A DNA stretch of 64,000 nt from Lumbricus rubellus (Eukaryota; Annelida; Clitellata; Crassiclitellata; Lumbricidae). The position numbers were made by a program, and so were the translations under genes. The stretch lies in NCBI GenBank assembly GCA_945859605.1, contig OX243821.1, positions 16,995,509 through 17,059,508 of the forward strand, read 5' to 3'. This document shows positions 11,491 through 24,045 of the stretch, piece by piece (positions within the stretch are counted from its first letter, which is position 1; each line of letters begins with the position of its first letter). Under the pieces are notes generated by a model. It did not search any database. It saw nothing but the letters and a program-made list of their open reading frames with translations, and was not told the origin of the DNA.

Positions 11491-11689
11491 AATGTATTGT
11501 AATGTAATTCAGACAATTTCTATATTTATAGCATCGTCAGTAGCAAGCCACTTCTAGGATGCTTTACACTCTCTGCCTGTCTGTCTGACTTTGCCTATCT
11601 CTCTCTGTATCTTTCCCGGTCTGTATGTCTGTCTTTCTCTCTACATTGTATTTCTCTCTCTCTCGTTGGACTGAATCATCGATTGAAGT

Positions 11690-12075
11690 ATGATTCATCG
11701 TCCCTTAGTCCAACATCCATTTTTCCAGGCACCGCGAGGCGTTATCCGTGGTCTCCATCTCGACAACCATCCCACCCCATCGCCATATTGGTTCCAATAT
11801 ATACCATCAGCATCTTCTTTGCCCTATAATACCGACAGTTCTGCTTCCATGCTCCATATATACCGCCATCTTTGCTACCATACTGCCATCTTGGTTTTCT
11901 TATCTCAAATTTTCTATGGGTTTCCCATTGCCATTTTGGATTTCAGATTGAAATCTTCAATTTTATGCCGCCATAAAAATTTGTTTGCCCTATAAATATT
12001 ATATGGCTGTCTTGCTTTTCCGATCCCCCTCATTATATTACTTACATTGCCATCTTGGTTAGCAGATCGCCATCT
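11690..12075. repeat. Degenerate 'CCATCTTGGTTTTC' minisatellite
   Basis: Words of the form GCCATCTTGGTT and GCCATTTTGGAT recur roughly every 30-60 bases (near 11790, 11890, 11930, 12050, 12070), each followed by a variable tail. This looks like an old decayed minisatellite. The open frame at 11690-11995 resembles no protein I know. Confidence 0.45.
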
Positions 12076-12122
12076 TAGTTTTCATGCCTCCATCTGGGTT
12101 CCCTACTGACACGTTTGTGTCT

Positions 12123-12520
12123 TATGTATGTATGTATGTATGTATGTATGTATGTATGTATGTATGTATGTATGTATGTATGTATGTATGTATGTATGTA
12201 TGTATGTATGTATGTATGTATGTATGTATGTATGTATGTATGTATGTATGTATGTATGTATGTATGTATGTATGTATGTATGTATGTATGTATGTATGTA
12301 TGTATGTATGTATGTATGTATGTATGTATGTAGGTATGTATGTATGTGTGTATGTGTGTATGTGTGTATTGTATGTATGTATGTATGTATGTATGTATGT
12401 ATGTATGTATGTATGTATGTATGTGTGTATGTGTGTATGTGTGTATGTGTGTATGTGTGTATGTGTGTATGTGTGTATGTGTGTATGTGTGTATTGTATG
12501 TATGTATGTATGTAAGTAAG
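12123..12520. repeat. (GTAT)n microsatellite, about 400 bp
   Basis: A near-perfect GTAT run of over 200 bases is followed by GTGTATGT hexamer-octamer variants and more GTAT. It is open in several frames on both strands (MYVC / HTYI runs) only because the unit contains no stop in those frames. Confidence 0.98.
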
Positions 12521-12554
12521 TATGTGTGCATACGTATGTGCCCTTGTCTTAGCG

Positions 12555-12757
12555 CCATTTTTTAGGATTATCTACTCAAAAGCGCTCCCGACTACAGCGT
12601 GGACACTGAATCTGAATTTCACGCCGAAGCGCTGAGCAATTGCGAGTGAAGGACTTGCTCAAGGTCCATAAGCGGTGGCTTGAGGTGGAATCGAACCTGT
12701 AACCCTTCGGCGGCAAGACAACGAATATACCCACTACACCTCATGCACCCACAATAT
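12555..12757 (-). repeat. tRNA-derived SINE
   Basis: Read on the minus strand, a tRNA-like head begins near 12757. It contains TGTAGTGGGTA (A-box-like) and a perfect B box GGTTCGATTCC (12687-12697). A tRNA-unrelated part with GACCTTGAGCAAGTCCTTCA and CAATTGCTC follows, and the sequence ends near AAAATGGCGC. An A/B box pair with a longer non-tRNA body is the structure of a SINE transcribed by RNA polymerase III. Clear target duplications were not found. Confidence 0.7.
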
Positions 12758-13315
12758 TATATGTATGTACATGTATATATATATTATAAATATATATATT
12801 TATTATGATAGTGGGTAATGCTACGTATCAACATAAGTATGTATCTGTATAAAAATTACATATTCCATTCGAGTATACTCATTAGTGCGCTTTGAAGGTG
12901 TCGTATTATGGACGCTGAGCAAACATGGCTTGAAAATGATCAGAGGAAAATGGCGCAACGTCGATATATAAAAAATATAATGAGAGAGTAGCCGGGTGGA
13001 AATTGTAGAATTTTTACATTCTGTTGGTAATAGAATTCTTCAGTCCGTAAATCGACTTGAGGGATGGAAGGGATGAGGAGGGGGACGGGGGACATATGGG
13101 GAGACGATGGGGTGATGAGGGGAGGAAGTATGTGAAGGGGTTTCAAGTTGTATGTTGTGTGCATGGACTTTATGGACTTCCGTGTAGGTCTAAGCATTCA
13201 AGTCTGTTGAAGTCGCGCTATGGCACGCTTTGTCGTGCCGACTGCGTAGTATATATTACCTGTGAATGTCTTTCTCTCTCTGTGTCTTTATCTGTCCTCG
13301 TCTGTCGGTCAGTCG

Positions 13316-13440
13316 TTCATTCATTCATTCATTCATTCATTCATTCATTCATTCATTCATTCATTCATTCAATCATTCATTCATTCAATAATTCATTCAT
13401 TCATTCATTCATGCATTCAGTCATTCATTCATTCAGTCAG
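13316..13440. repeat. (CATT)n microsatellite
   Basis: About 25 copies of CATT with a few substitutions. It generates the His-Ser-Phe-Ile repeats in the overlapping frames. Confidence 0.97.
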
Positions 13441-13865
13441 TCAACCATGGAGTTATTCACTCACTCAATCAATCACTTCTTCATTAATATATTCATTTCT
13501 TCATTCGTTCATTTGGTTTTTGAATAACTATACCAAAATAAACTATCATTAGGCCTAAATGGATAAATAGTGGATTACTTGATTTACAGCGGAACTTTGC
13601 AAAATAGACTAAATAAACTGTGCAATCGTAGGATTTGAAGTCTGATATATAATTATTAATTAATAATTAATAATAATATTATTCTCATCAACAAACAATA
13701 TACGGAAATACATAGAAGCAAATCAAGTAAACCACATTGCAGACAATGATTGCATATACAATTATACATGTAGGCCACTACACACATCGCAGTTGTTTTA
13801 CAATGCCCGCGCAAGACTTATCGACAGTTTCAACACCGTCTTACGCACATCCGCACCCAGCCACA

Positions 13866-13972
13866 AGCACGCATGCGCACAACCGACTGGGTGAGTCCAC
13901 CATCGAACAACAGATGTCGGCAGCCGATCTTAGCTACTCAACTGCGCATGCGCGCACGGACTAGCACTTCCG
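13866..13972 (+). promoter_or_regulatory. Candidate promoter with NRF1-like and ETS-like sites
   Basis: GCATGCGCAC (13871-13880) and TGCGCATGCGCGC (13943-13955) match the palindromic NRF1 recognition word GCGCATGCGC. CACTTCCGG (13965-13973) matches an ETS-family site. CpG is locally dense in an otherwise CpG-poor region. Such combinations are usual for TATA-less promoters of widely expressed animal genes. The candidate first exon follows directly. No TATA box was seen. Confidence 0.5.
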
Positions 13973-14295
13973 GTGGTAAAGCATCGGTCGGAAATTTCGA
14001 CGACGGGAAAAGTTTCGATCGGAGGAAGAAGAAGAAGAAGCAGAAGCAGAAGAATTGTTGGCAGTTGCATCTTTCGTTGCATCTTTGCTGTTGCTGCTGT
14101 TGCTGGATGGAAGTTTTATCGGTGTTGCTTTCTCTGCTGCTGTACCAGCCATCACTTTGTTTAGGAAGAGAAGGCATCTTCATCTTCTGTTGAAAAGTTT
14201 GCTGCTTATTTATAACTGTTGCGGCATTCGAAACGTTCGTTCGGTTGATTTCGATATAATAATTACATATAGCGGAAGAAACTGCTCGCAGTATG
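13973..14295 (+). other. Candidate first exon / 5' UTR ending ATG|GTAAGT
   Basis: Downstream of the promoter-like block is GC-richer, non-repetitive sequence ending GCAGTATG followed by a perfect donor GTAAGT at 14296. If the ATG at 14293-14295 is used, the exon ends in phase 0. The next convincing phase-0 acceptor on this strand in front of a coding exon is at 43948, the sHSP gene. An upstream ATG near 14107 would open a competing short frame, so the transcription start may lie lower. A non-coding RNA or an unseen gene are alternatives. Confidence 0.4.
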
Positions 14296-14344
14296 GTAAG
14301 TACTCTTAATGTTGACTTTTCTGCACTGGCAAGTATACTTTGGT

Positions 14345-14760
14345 TGACCAAGTATTTCGATAGCTACGTATTGTGCATGGCCAATAACTTTTTGGGGAAG
14401 TAGGCTACCTTGGATGGCCAAATTCTTTGCATGGTCTAGTGTTTTTGTTGGTCATGTGTTTTGGATGGCCAAGTATTTTGGATGGTCAAGCATTTTTTTG
14501 TTCAAGTGTTTTGGATGGCCAACTATCTTGGATGGCCAAGTACTTTGTAGTGACAAGTGTATTTGTTGGTCATGTGTTTTGATGGCCAAGTATTTTGGAT
14601 GGCCAAGTACTTTGTACGGGGACGTACTTTGGAAGGCAAAGCATTTTTTTGGTCAAGTGTTTTGGATGGTCAACTGTCTTGGATGGCCAAGAATTTAGTA
14701 TGGGCAAGTTGTTCCGATGGTCAACTGCTTTGAGTGGCCACTTACTATGAATGGTCAATT
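14345..14760. repeat. About 20 bp 'GGATGGCCAAGTATTTT' minisatellite
   Basis: TTTTGGATGGCCAAGTA and variants (GGTCAAG, GGCCAAC) recur about 20 times with a period near 19-20. It begins about 50 bases after the GTAAGT donor of the candidate exon. Confidence 0.85.
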
Positions 14761-14949
14761 GTTGCAGTACTTCTATTGTTTAACGGGATATCATGTTAAA
14801 AAGACTTGACGTAGTATAATAGGCCTACTCCTTTTCCTACATACATTTATGTGGTAGACCAGGTAGAGTCAGTACCCCAGCTATATAAAATTTATTTAAT
14901 TTTTTTATATATAGTTGAGGGTAGAGTATACTTGTAATTGCGGTATACT

Positions 14950-15095
14950 GTATACCTCGGTCCTTCCATCCGTCAATCCATCCATCCGCCGCCCATTCAT
15001 GCATCCATAGACATGTATAATCTACACATGCATTAATGCATCCATGTATGCTCCCGTTCATTCATCTATTCATCCATGCATCCAGTATAATAGCC
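14950..15095. repeat. Degenerate CATC/CATT repeat
   Basis: Imperfect CATCCATC and CATTCATC words. It is a short, decayed microsatellite. Confidence 0.7.
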
Positions 15096-15197
15096 CGTGT
15101 GGGAAATGCTCGCAAGATCTTACATCACACGCTAATGACATCAAGTGCTTTGAATAACAGACATACCAGAATTGCCAGTCTCTCCCTCATTGGTGCC

Positions 15198-15240
15198 CGT
15201 CTGTCTGTCTGTCTGTCTGCCTGTCTGTCTGTCTGTCTCA
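15198..15240. repeat. (TCTG)n microsatellite
   Basis: Ten TCTG units with one CCTG variant. Confidence 0.95.
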
Positions 15241-15479
15241 CTATATTTCCACTATGAAGATGCAGCCACTCTATATAGCGCCTGCGCATACTACACAAGA
15301 CGTTAAACGATAACACACCAGAAGTAATCCGTAGGCTATAGTTTTCTGCAGGGTATACATACTATACAGGTAGGCTAAACACGGCTGTTTACTGTAGGCC
15401 TATTATGCCGTAAACTATAGGTTATGATGGACTGCGATGGACTAATACAATATGCAGGACATAATTATATTGGGTATAG

Positions 15480-15952
15480 TATTGAATTGAACAAGACGTG
15501 ACGAGATGTGATGGGATAGGATGCAATTAGATTACATGGGACATGGTTAGATATGGAATAGAACGCAACAGGGTTACATATAGGATGGAATCGGATGCGA
15601 TAAGATTATGCAAGACATGATTAGATGTGAATGGATAGGTGCAATAAGATTGCATGCACGAGACATCAGATCAAAAAATCAAATCAAATATTGTTTTTTG
15701 AAACCAAAGTATACATGCCAGATTTACACATTTTGCTCATTGGCTACAAAAGGGGAGGCGCTAAAAGGGTAAAATAATCCCGCTGTCTAGGGACACCAAC
15801 TAATACATGTATAGGCTACTGAATTGACGATGTGAGGTGGCCATGACAAATTTTTTGCAAAATCAGCACAATGATTAACAAAAGTTACAAGGCACAATCA
15901 AGCAACTTATGCTGAGATGTAATGGGACATAGGCCTGTTAGGATTGCATATT
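15480..15952. repeat. Decayed left edge of the 83 bp satellite
   Basis: Words such as GAGATGTGATGGGATAGGATGCAATTAGATTACATGGGACATG and GATGCGATAAGATTATGC have the composition and order of the satellite monomer (GATGCGATAAGATT, GATGCAATAA, GACATGATGAGATG), but each copy is heavily diverged. This is what is expected at the edge of an array kept uniform by unequal exchange. Confidence 0.6.
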
Positions 15953-16779
15953 CACGGTGTCCCAATTGAACTGATACCCTTTTTGTTTTGGCAATGTACT
16001 TGTCAATTCTAAATGAAACTCTATGAAATTTCAGCGAATGTAAGAGGGGTAAATTATCAATGTTTCCTGAAAATTTCATCCAATTCTACGAAAAGAGTCC
16101 GAAGTTATGCACGTTCAAATATGGGCAACGAACATTTTAAGTTTCCAACATGTAAAAGATAGGAAATTAGTGTTAGCGCTGTTCTTCAAAGCTGCTTTAC
16201 AAAATGTTCTCCATTAGCTCGAATGCATGCTTTATGGCGCTTTCACCGTTCATTGATTGCATTGCCAACAATCACTTGATCAAAACGATTCCATTCTTCC
16301 ACATTTCACTGTTTGAAGTGGTCACTGGTCAACGTCACGTATGCGAATTTCATAAGGCTACGATCGGCCGTTTTCTGCTAGGAAATTCCTTTAAAAATCT
16401 TTTGCACCGTAATGTTTTTCTTCTATTAATTTGTTTTAAAAACTCAAATCATCTGTCCTGAAAACCATTTTTAATATTGTCCCCTAACGTGGAAATGACG
16501 GGAAAAAAATTTATGACGTCATATTTATTCATTTAGAAAGTAATGCGTGCAGTCGCAAACAACAATGTCCTATCTTTTACATGTTGGAAACTTAAAATTT
16601 CCTTTGCCCAAATTCGAATGTGCATAACTTCGGACTCTGTTTGTAAAATTGGATGGAATTTTCAGGCAACATTGATAATTTATCCCTCTTACATTCGCTG
16701 AAATTTCATAGAGTTTCATTTAGAATTGACATGTATATCGCCAAAACAAAAAGGGTATCAGTTCAATTGGGACACCGTG
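15953..16779 (-). mobile_element. Mariner-like element with about 200 bp inverted repeats
   Basis: The left end CACGGTGTCCCAATTGAACT is repeated inverted at the right (AGTTCAATTGGGACACCGTG), and the pairing continues for about 200 bases with few differences (for example CCAACATGTAAAAGATAG and its inverse). TA follows the right end; the left flank is TT, which may be a mutated TA. The core on the minus strand reads KACIRANGEHF, the usual end of a Tc1/mariner transposase (CI.ANGGHF), with stops before it. It is inserted in the decayed edge of the satellite. Confidence 0.8.
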
Positions 16780-16938
16780 TAGAAGATGATGAAATGTGGT
16801 AGGAGGCGACAAGATTACAAAGAACAAGACGAGATGAAATGGGATTTAATAGGATTGCATAGGAGATGATGATAAGATTACACAAGAAAATGATTATACT
16901 AATGGAATAGAATGCATGCACCAAGATCTATACGCAAG
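16780..16938. repeat. Decayed satellite edge, right of the mariner insertion
   Basis: GACGAGATGAAATGGGATTTAATAGGATTGCA and GATGATAAGATTACAC are diverged satellite words that continue the degenerate edge interrupted by the 15953-16779 element. Confidence 0.6.
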
Positions 16939-19900
16939 ACATGATTTTATAAGATGCGATAAGATTTCTTAGGGCATGATGAGATGGAATAAGATGCAAT
17001 AACATACACTGGACATGATGAGATGTGATTTATAAGATGCGATAAGATTTCTTAGGGCACGATGAGATGGAATAAGATGCAATAACATACACTGGACATG
17101 ATGAGATGTGATTTATAAGATGCGATAAGATTTCTTAGGGCACGATGAGATGGAATCAGATGCAATAACATACACTGGACATGATGAGATGTGATTTATA
17201 AGATGCGATAAGATTTCTTAGGGCACGATGAGATGGAATAAGATGCAATAACATACACTGGACATGATGAGATGTGATTTATAAGATGCGATAAGATTTC
17301 TTAGGGCACGATGAGATGGAATAAGATGCAATAACATACTCTGGACATGATGAGATGTGATTTATAAGATGCGATAAGATTTCTTAGGGCACGATGAGAT
17401 GGAATAAGATGCAATAACATACACTGGACATGATGAGATGTGATTTATAAGATGCGATAAGATTTCTTAGGGCACGATGAGATGGAATCAGATGCAATAA
17501 CATACACTGGACATGATGAGATGTGATTTATAAGATGCGATAAGATTTCTTAGGGCATGATGAGATGGAATAAGATGCAATAACATACACTGGACATGAT
17601 GAGATGTGATTTATAAGATGCGATAAGATTTCTTAGGGCACGATGAGATGGAATCAGATGCAATAACATACACTGGACATGATGAGATGTGATTTATAAG
17701 ATGCGATAAGATTTCTTAGGGCATGATGAGATGGAATAAGATGCAATAACATACACTGGACATGATGAGATGTGATTTATAAGATGCGATAAGATTTCTT
17801 AGGGCATGATGAGATGGAATAAGATGCAATAACATACACTGGACATGATGAGATGTGATTTATAAGATGCGATAAGATTTCTTAGGGCATGATGAGATGG
17901 AATAAGATGCAATAACATACACTGGACATGATGAGGTGTGATTTTATAACATGCGATAAGATTTCTTAGGGCACGATGAGATGGAATAAGATGCAATAAC
18001 ATACACTGGACATGATGAGGTGTGATTTTATAACATGCGATAAGATTTCTTAGGGCACGATGAGATGGAATAAGATGCAATAACATACACTGGACATGAT
18101 GAGATGTGATTTATAAGATGCGATAAGATTTCTTAGGGCACGATGAGATGGAATCAGATGCAATAACATACACTGGACATGATGAGATGTGATTTATAAG
18201 ATGCGATAAGATTTCTTAGGGCACGATGAGATGGAATCAGATGCAATAACATACACTGGACATGATGAGATGTGATTTATGAGATGCGATAAGATTTCTT
18301 AGGGCACGATAAGATGGAATCAGATGCAATAACATACACTGGACATGATGAGATGTGATTTATAAGATGCGATAAGATTTCTTAGGGCACGATGAGATGG
18401 AATCAGATGCAATAACATACACTGGACATGATGAGATGTGATTTATAAGATGCGATAAGATTTCTTAGGGCACGATGAGATGGAATAAGATGCAATAACA
18501 TACACTGGACATGATGAGATGTGATTTATAAGATGCGATAAGATTTCTTAGGGCACGATGAGATGGAATAAGATGCAATAACATACACTGGACATGATGA
18601 GATGTGATTTATAAGATGCGATAAGATTTCTTAGGGCATGCTGAGATGGAATAAGATGCAATAACATACACTGGACATGATGAGATGTGATTTATAAGAT
18701 GCGATAAGATTTCTTAGGGCACGATGAGATGGAATCAGATGCAATAACATACACTGGACATGATGAGATGGGATTTATAAGATGCGATAAGATTTCTTAG
18801 GGCACGATGAGATGGAATCAGATGCAATAACATACACTGGACATGATGAGATGTGATTTATAAGATGCGATAAGATTTCTTAGGGCACGATGAGATGGAA
18901 TCAGATGCAATAACATACACTGGACATGATGAGATGTGATTTATAGGATGCGATAAGATTTCTTAGGGCACGATGAGATGGAATAAGATGCAATAACATA
19001 CACTGGACATGATGAGATGTGATTTATAAGATGCGATAAGATTTCTTAGGGCATGATGAGATGGAATAAGATGCAATAACATACACTGGACATGATGAGG
19101 TGTGATTTTATAACATGCGATAAGATTTCTTAGGGCACGATGAGATGGAATCAGATGCAATAACATACACTGGACATGATGAGATGTGATTTATAAGATG
19201 CGATAAGATTTCTTAGGGCACGATGAGATGGAATCAGATGCAATAACATACACTGGACATGATGAGATGTGATTTATAAGATGCGATAAGATTTCTTAGG
19301 GCACGATGAGATGGAATAAGATGCAATAACATACACTGGACATGATGAGATGTGATTTATAAGATGCGATAAGATTTCTTAGGGCACGATGAGATGGAAT
19401 CAGATGCAATAACATACACTGGACATGATGAGATGTGATTTATAAGATGCGATAAGATTTCTTAGGGCACGATGAGATGGAATAAGATGCAATAACATAC
19501 TCTGGACATGATGAGATGTGATTTATAAGATGCGATAAGATTTCTTAGGGCACGATGAGATGGAATAAGATGCAATAACATACTCTGGACATGATGAGAT
19601 GTGATTTATAAGATGCGATAAGATTTCTTAGGGCACGATGAGATGGAATCAGATGCAATAACATACACTGGACATGATGAGATGTGATTTATAAGATGCG
19701 ATAAGATTTCTTAGGGCACGATGAGATGGAATCAGATGCAATAACATACACTGGACATGATGAGATGTGATTTATAAGATGCGATAAGATTTCTTAGGGC
19801 ACGATGAGATGGAATAAGATGCAATAACATACACTGGACATGATGAGATGTGATTTATAAGATGCGATAAGATTTCTTAGGGCACGATGAGATGGAATCA

Positions 19901-22900
19901 GATGCAATAACATACACTGGACATGATGAGATGTGATTTATAAGATGCGATAAGATTTCTTAGGGCACGATGAGATGGAATAAGATGCAATAACATACTC
20001 TGGACATGATGAGATGTGATTTATAAGATGCGATAAGATTTCTTAGGGCACGATGAGATGGAATAAGATGCAATAACATACACTGGACATGATGAGATGT
20101 GATTTATAAGATGCGATAAGATTTCTTAGGGCATGATGAGATGGAATAAGATGCAATAACATACACTGGACATGATGAGATGTGATTTATAAGATGCGAT
20201 AAGATTTCTTAGGGCACGATGAGATGGAATCAGATGCAATAACATACACTGGACATGATGAGATGTGATTTATAAGATGCGATAAGATTTCTTAGGGCAT
20301 GATGAGATGGAATCAGATGCAATAACATACACTGGACATGATGAGATGTGATTTATAAGATGCGATAAGATTTCTTAGGGCATGATGAGATGGAATAAGA
20401 TGCAATAACATACACTGGACATGATGAGATGTGATTTATAAGATGCGATAAGATTTCTTAGGGCATGATGAGATGGAATAAGATGCAATAACATACACTG
20501 GACATGATGAGATGTGATTTATAAGATGCGATAAGATTTCTTAGGGCACGATGAGATGGAATCAGATGCAATAACATACACTGGACATGATGAGATGTGA
20601 TTTATAAGATGCGATAAGATTTCTTAGGGCATGATGAGATGGAATAAGATGCAATAACATACACTGGACATGATGAGATGTGATTTATAAGATGCGATAA
20701 GATTTCTTAGGGCACGATGAGATGGAATAAGATGCAATAACATACACTGGACATGATGAGATGTGATTTATAAGATGCGATAAGATTTCTTAGGGCATGA
20801 TGAGATGGAATAAGATGCAATAACATACACTGGACATGATGAGGTGTGATTTTATAACATGCGATAAGATTTCTTAGGGCACGATGAGATGGAATCAGAT
20901 GCAATAACATACACTGGACATGATGAGATGTGATTTATAAGATGCGATAAGATTTCTTAGGGCATGATGAGATGGAATAAGATGCAATAACATACACTGG
21001 ACATGATGAGATGTGATTTATAGGATGCGATAAGATTTCTTAGGGCATGATGAGATGGAATAAGATGCAATAACACACACTGGACATGATGAGATGTGAT
21101 TTATAAGATGCGATAAGATTTCTTAGGGCATGATGAGATGGAATAAGATGCAATAACATACACTGGACATGATGAGATGTGATTTATAAGATGCGATAAG
21201 ATTTCTTAGGGCACGATGAGATGGAATCAGATGCAATAACATACACTGGACATGATGAGATGTGATTTATAAGATGCGATAAGATTTCTTAGGGCATGAT
21301 GAGATGGAATCAGATGCAATAACATACACTGGACATGATGAGATGTGATTTATAAGATGCGATAAGATTTCTTAGGGCACGATGAGATGGAATCAGATGC
21401 AATAACATACACTGGACATGATGAGATGTGATTTATAAGATGCGATAAGATTTCTTAGGGCATGATGAGATGGAATAAGATGCAATAACATACACTGGAC
21501 ATGATGAGATGTGATTTATAAGATGCGATAAGATTTCTTAGGGCATGATGAGATGGAAAAAGATGCAATAACATACACTGGACATGATGAGATGTGATTT
21601 ATAAGATGCGATAAGATTTCTTAGGGCACGATGAGATGGAATCAGATGCAATAACATACACTGGACATGATGAGATGTGATTTATAAGATGCGATAAGAT
21701 TTCTTAGGGCACGATGAGATGGAATAAGATGCAATAACATACACTGGACATGATGAGGTGTGATTTTATAACATGCGATAAGATTTCTTAGGGCACGATG
21801 AGATGGAATCAGATGCAATAACATACACTGGACATGATGAGATGTGATTTATAAGATGCGATAAGATTTCTTAGGGCACGATGAGATGGAATAAGATGCA
21901 ATAACATACACTGGACATGATGAGATGTGATTTATAAGATGCGATAAGATTTCTTAGGGCACGATGAGATGGAATAAGATGCAATAACATACACTGGACA
22001 TGATGACGTGTGATTTTATAACATGCGATAAGATTTCTTAGGGCACGATGAGATGGAATCAGATGCAATAACATACACTGGACATGATGAGATGTGATTT
22101 ATAAGATGCGATAAGATTTCTTAGGGCATGATGAGATGGAATAAGATGCAATAACATACACTGGACATGATGAGGTGTGATTTTATAACATGCGATAAGA
22201 TTTCTTAGGGCACGATGAGATGGAATCAGATGCAATAACATACACTGGACATGATGAGATGTGATTTATAAGATGCGATAAGATTTCTTAGGGCATGATG
22301 AGATGGAATAAGATGCAATAACATACACTGGACATGATGAGATGTGATTTATAAGATGCGATAAGATTTCTTAGGGCATGATGAGATGGAATCAGATGCA
22401 ATAACATACACTGGACATGATGAGATGTGATTTATAAGATGCGATAAGATTTCTTAGGGCATGATGAGATGGAATAAGATGCAATAACATACACTGGACA
22501 TGATGAGATGTGATTTATAAGATGCGATAAGATTTCTTAGGGCACGATGAGATGGAATCAGATGCAATAACATACACTGGACATGATGAGATGTGATTTA
22601 TAAGATGCGATAAGATTTCTTAGGGCATGATGAGATGGAATAAGATGCAATAACATACACTGGACATGATGAGATGTGATTTATAAGATGCGATAAGATT
22701 TCTTAGGGCACGATGAGATGGAATCAGATGCAATAACATACACTGGACATGATGAGATGTGATTTATAAGATGCGATAAGATTTCTTAGGGCATGATGAG
22801 ATGGAATAAGATGCAATAACATACACTGGACATGATGAGATGTGATTTATAAGATGCGATAAGATTTCTTAGGGCATGATGAGATGGAATAAGATGCAAT

Positions 22901-23124
22901 AACATACACTGGACATGATGAGATGTGATTTATAAGATGCGATAAGATTTCTTAGGGCACGATGAGATGGAATAAGATGCAATAACATACACTGGACATG
23001 ATGAGGTGTGATTTTATAACATGCGATAAGATTTCTTAGGGCATGATGAGATGGAATAAGATGCAATAACATACACTGGACAATATGGACATGATGAGAT
23101 GTGATTTATAAGATGCGATAAGAT
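16939..23124. repeat. 83 bp satellite array, about 74 monomers
   Basis: The monomer is 83 bp: GATGCGATAAGATTTCTTAG, GGCACGATGAGATGGAATAA, GATGCAATAACATACACTGG, ACATGATGAGATGTGATTTA, TAA. Copies differ at a few fixed sites: GGCAC/GGCAT, GGAATAAG/GGAATCAG, TACACTGG/TACTCTGG. There is also a linked 84 bp form carrying GAGGTGTGATTTTATAACATG. Adjacent monomers are otherwise nearly identical. The final copies are disturbed (an insertion ACAATATGG near 23081) and the array stops inside GATAAGATT at 23124. Frames over it reflect the 84 bp (28-codon) form and are not genes. Confidence 0.98.
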
Positions 23125-23635
23125 TGAGGTATCGTTGTATATAATATGATGAATCACACAGTCCCGAGATAGTACTGAGGAACATCAGAACAAATACCTG
23201 GAAAAGACAGGATTCAATTGAATAATCTCTGCGTTTAGTGCACGTATAATAGTATTCCTGACCGCGAAAAGTGCATTGGGTGAGATAAGATCTAAAGATA
23301 TATCGGCCACTTCTTACCGCTCCGTCAGCTCCGTCTGTCCTTGACACGGTTGGGCCACTACTATACCGATGGTGTGGGCTTCAAAGGCATGGTGCACTCC
23401 CATCTTAAGAGACAGATCCATTATCGCCTGTTGCCTTTGAGATGGCTGCTGCAGTCATTTACTTGAGATGATCTCTCGATTTCTTTTATCTTTTTACTTC
23501 AGATCTGATAAAGAAAGTCGGATCTCTCTCTCCTTTCAGATCGATCATCGATAAAAATTCATTCGACCTCTAAATAGAATTTGTTCGTTTCCGTGGAAAG
23601 TTTCCGTGACTTCTGTTGACTTAATTCAATGAGTT
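23125..23635. other. Unique sequence, no gene recognised
   Basis: This is non-repetitive sequence between the satellite and a TCTG tract. I found no open frame longer than about 60 codons without low complexity, and no domain-like translation. Confidence 0.4.
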
Positions 23636-23639
23636 CTGT

Positions 23640-24045
23640 ATGTCTACATATCGCTGTCTCTGTTTCTGCTTCTGTGTCTATCTGTGTGTTTGTTTCTGTC
23701 TGCCTCTGTCTCTATATCTCTATGTCTCTGTTTCTGTCTCTGTGTCTGTTTCTGTGTCTGTCTCTCTGTCTGCCTCTGTTCTGCATGTCTGCCTGTGTCT
23801 CTGTTTCTGCCTCTGTTTGTGTCTGCATGCGTTTGTCTGTCTGCGTGATTGTCTGTGTCTCTGTGTTTGCCTCTGTCTCTGCCTCTGTGTCTGTCTCTGT
23901 CTCTGACTCTGCCTCCGTGTCTGTCTCTGCCTCTGTGTGTGTCTGTCTCTATGGCTGTCTATGTCTTTGTGTCTGCCTCTATGTCTCTGTCTCTGTCTGT
24001 CTCTGTCTCTGTTTGCCTCTGTCTCTGTGCCTGCTTCTGTCTCGT
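23640..24045. repeat. (TCTG/TCTC)n imperfect microsatellite
   Basis: CTCTGTCTCTG and related hexamers run for about 400 bases. The overlapping 145-codon frame is Ser/Val/Leu/Cys low complexity. Confidence 0.93.

Noticed and set aside
12084..12565. 143-151 codon frames of MYVC or HTYI repeats
   Set aside because: They are pure translations of (GTAT)n, open in several frames on both strands.
14055..14309. Signal-peptide-like Leu-rich frame in the candidate first exon
   Set aside because: It has no ATG start and its Leu run comes from a CTG/TTG-rich stretch.
16939..23124. CRISPR-like direct repeat array
   Set aside because: The units are contiguous 83 bp monomers without unique spacers, in a eukaryotic genome. 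It is a satellite.
16939..23124. Telomere-like TTAGGG in every satellite monomer
   Set aside because: TTAGGG occurs once per 83 bp as part of TTTCTTAGGGCA and never in tandem. It is a chance part of the monomer.
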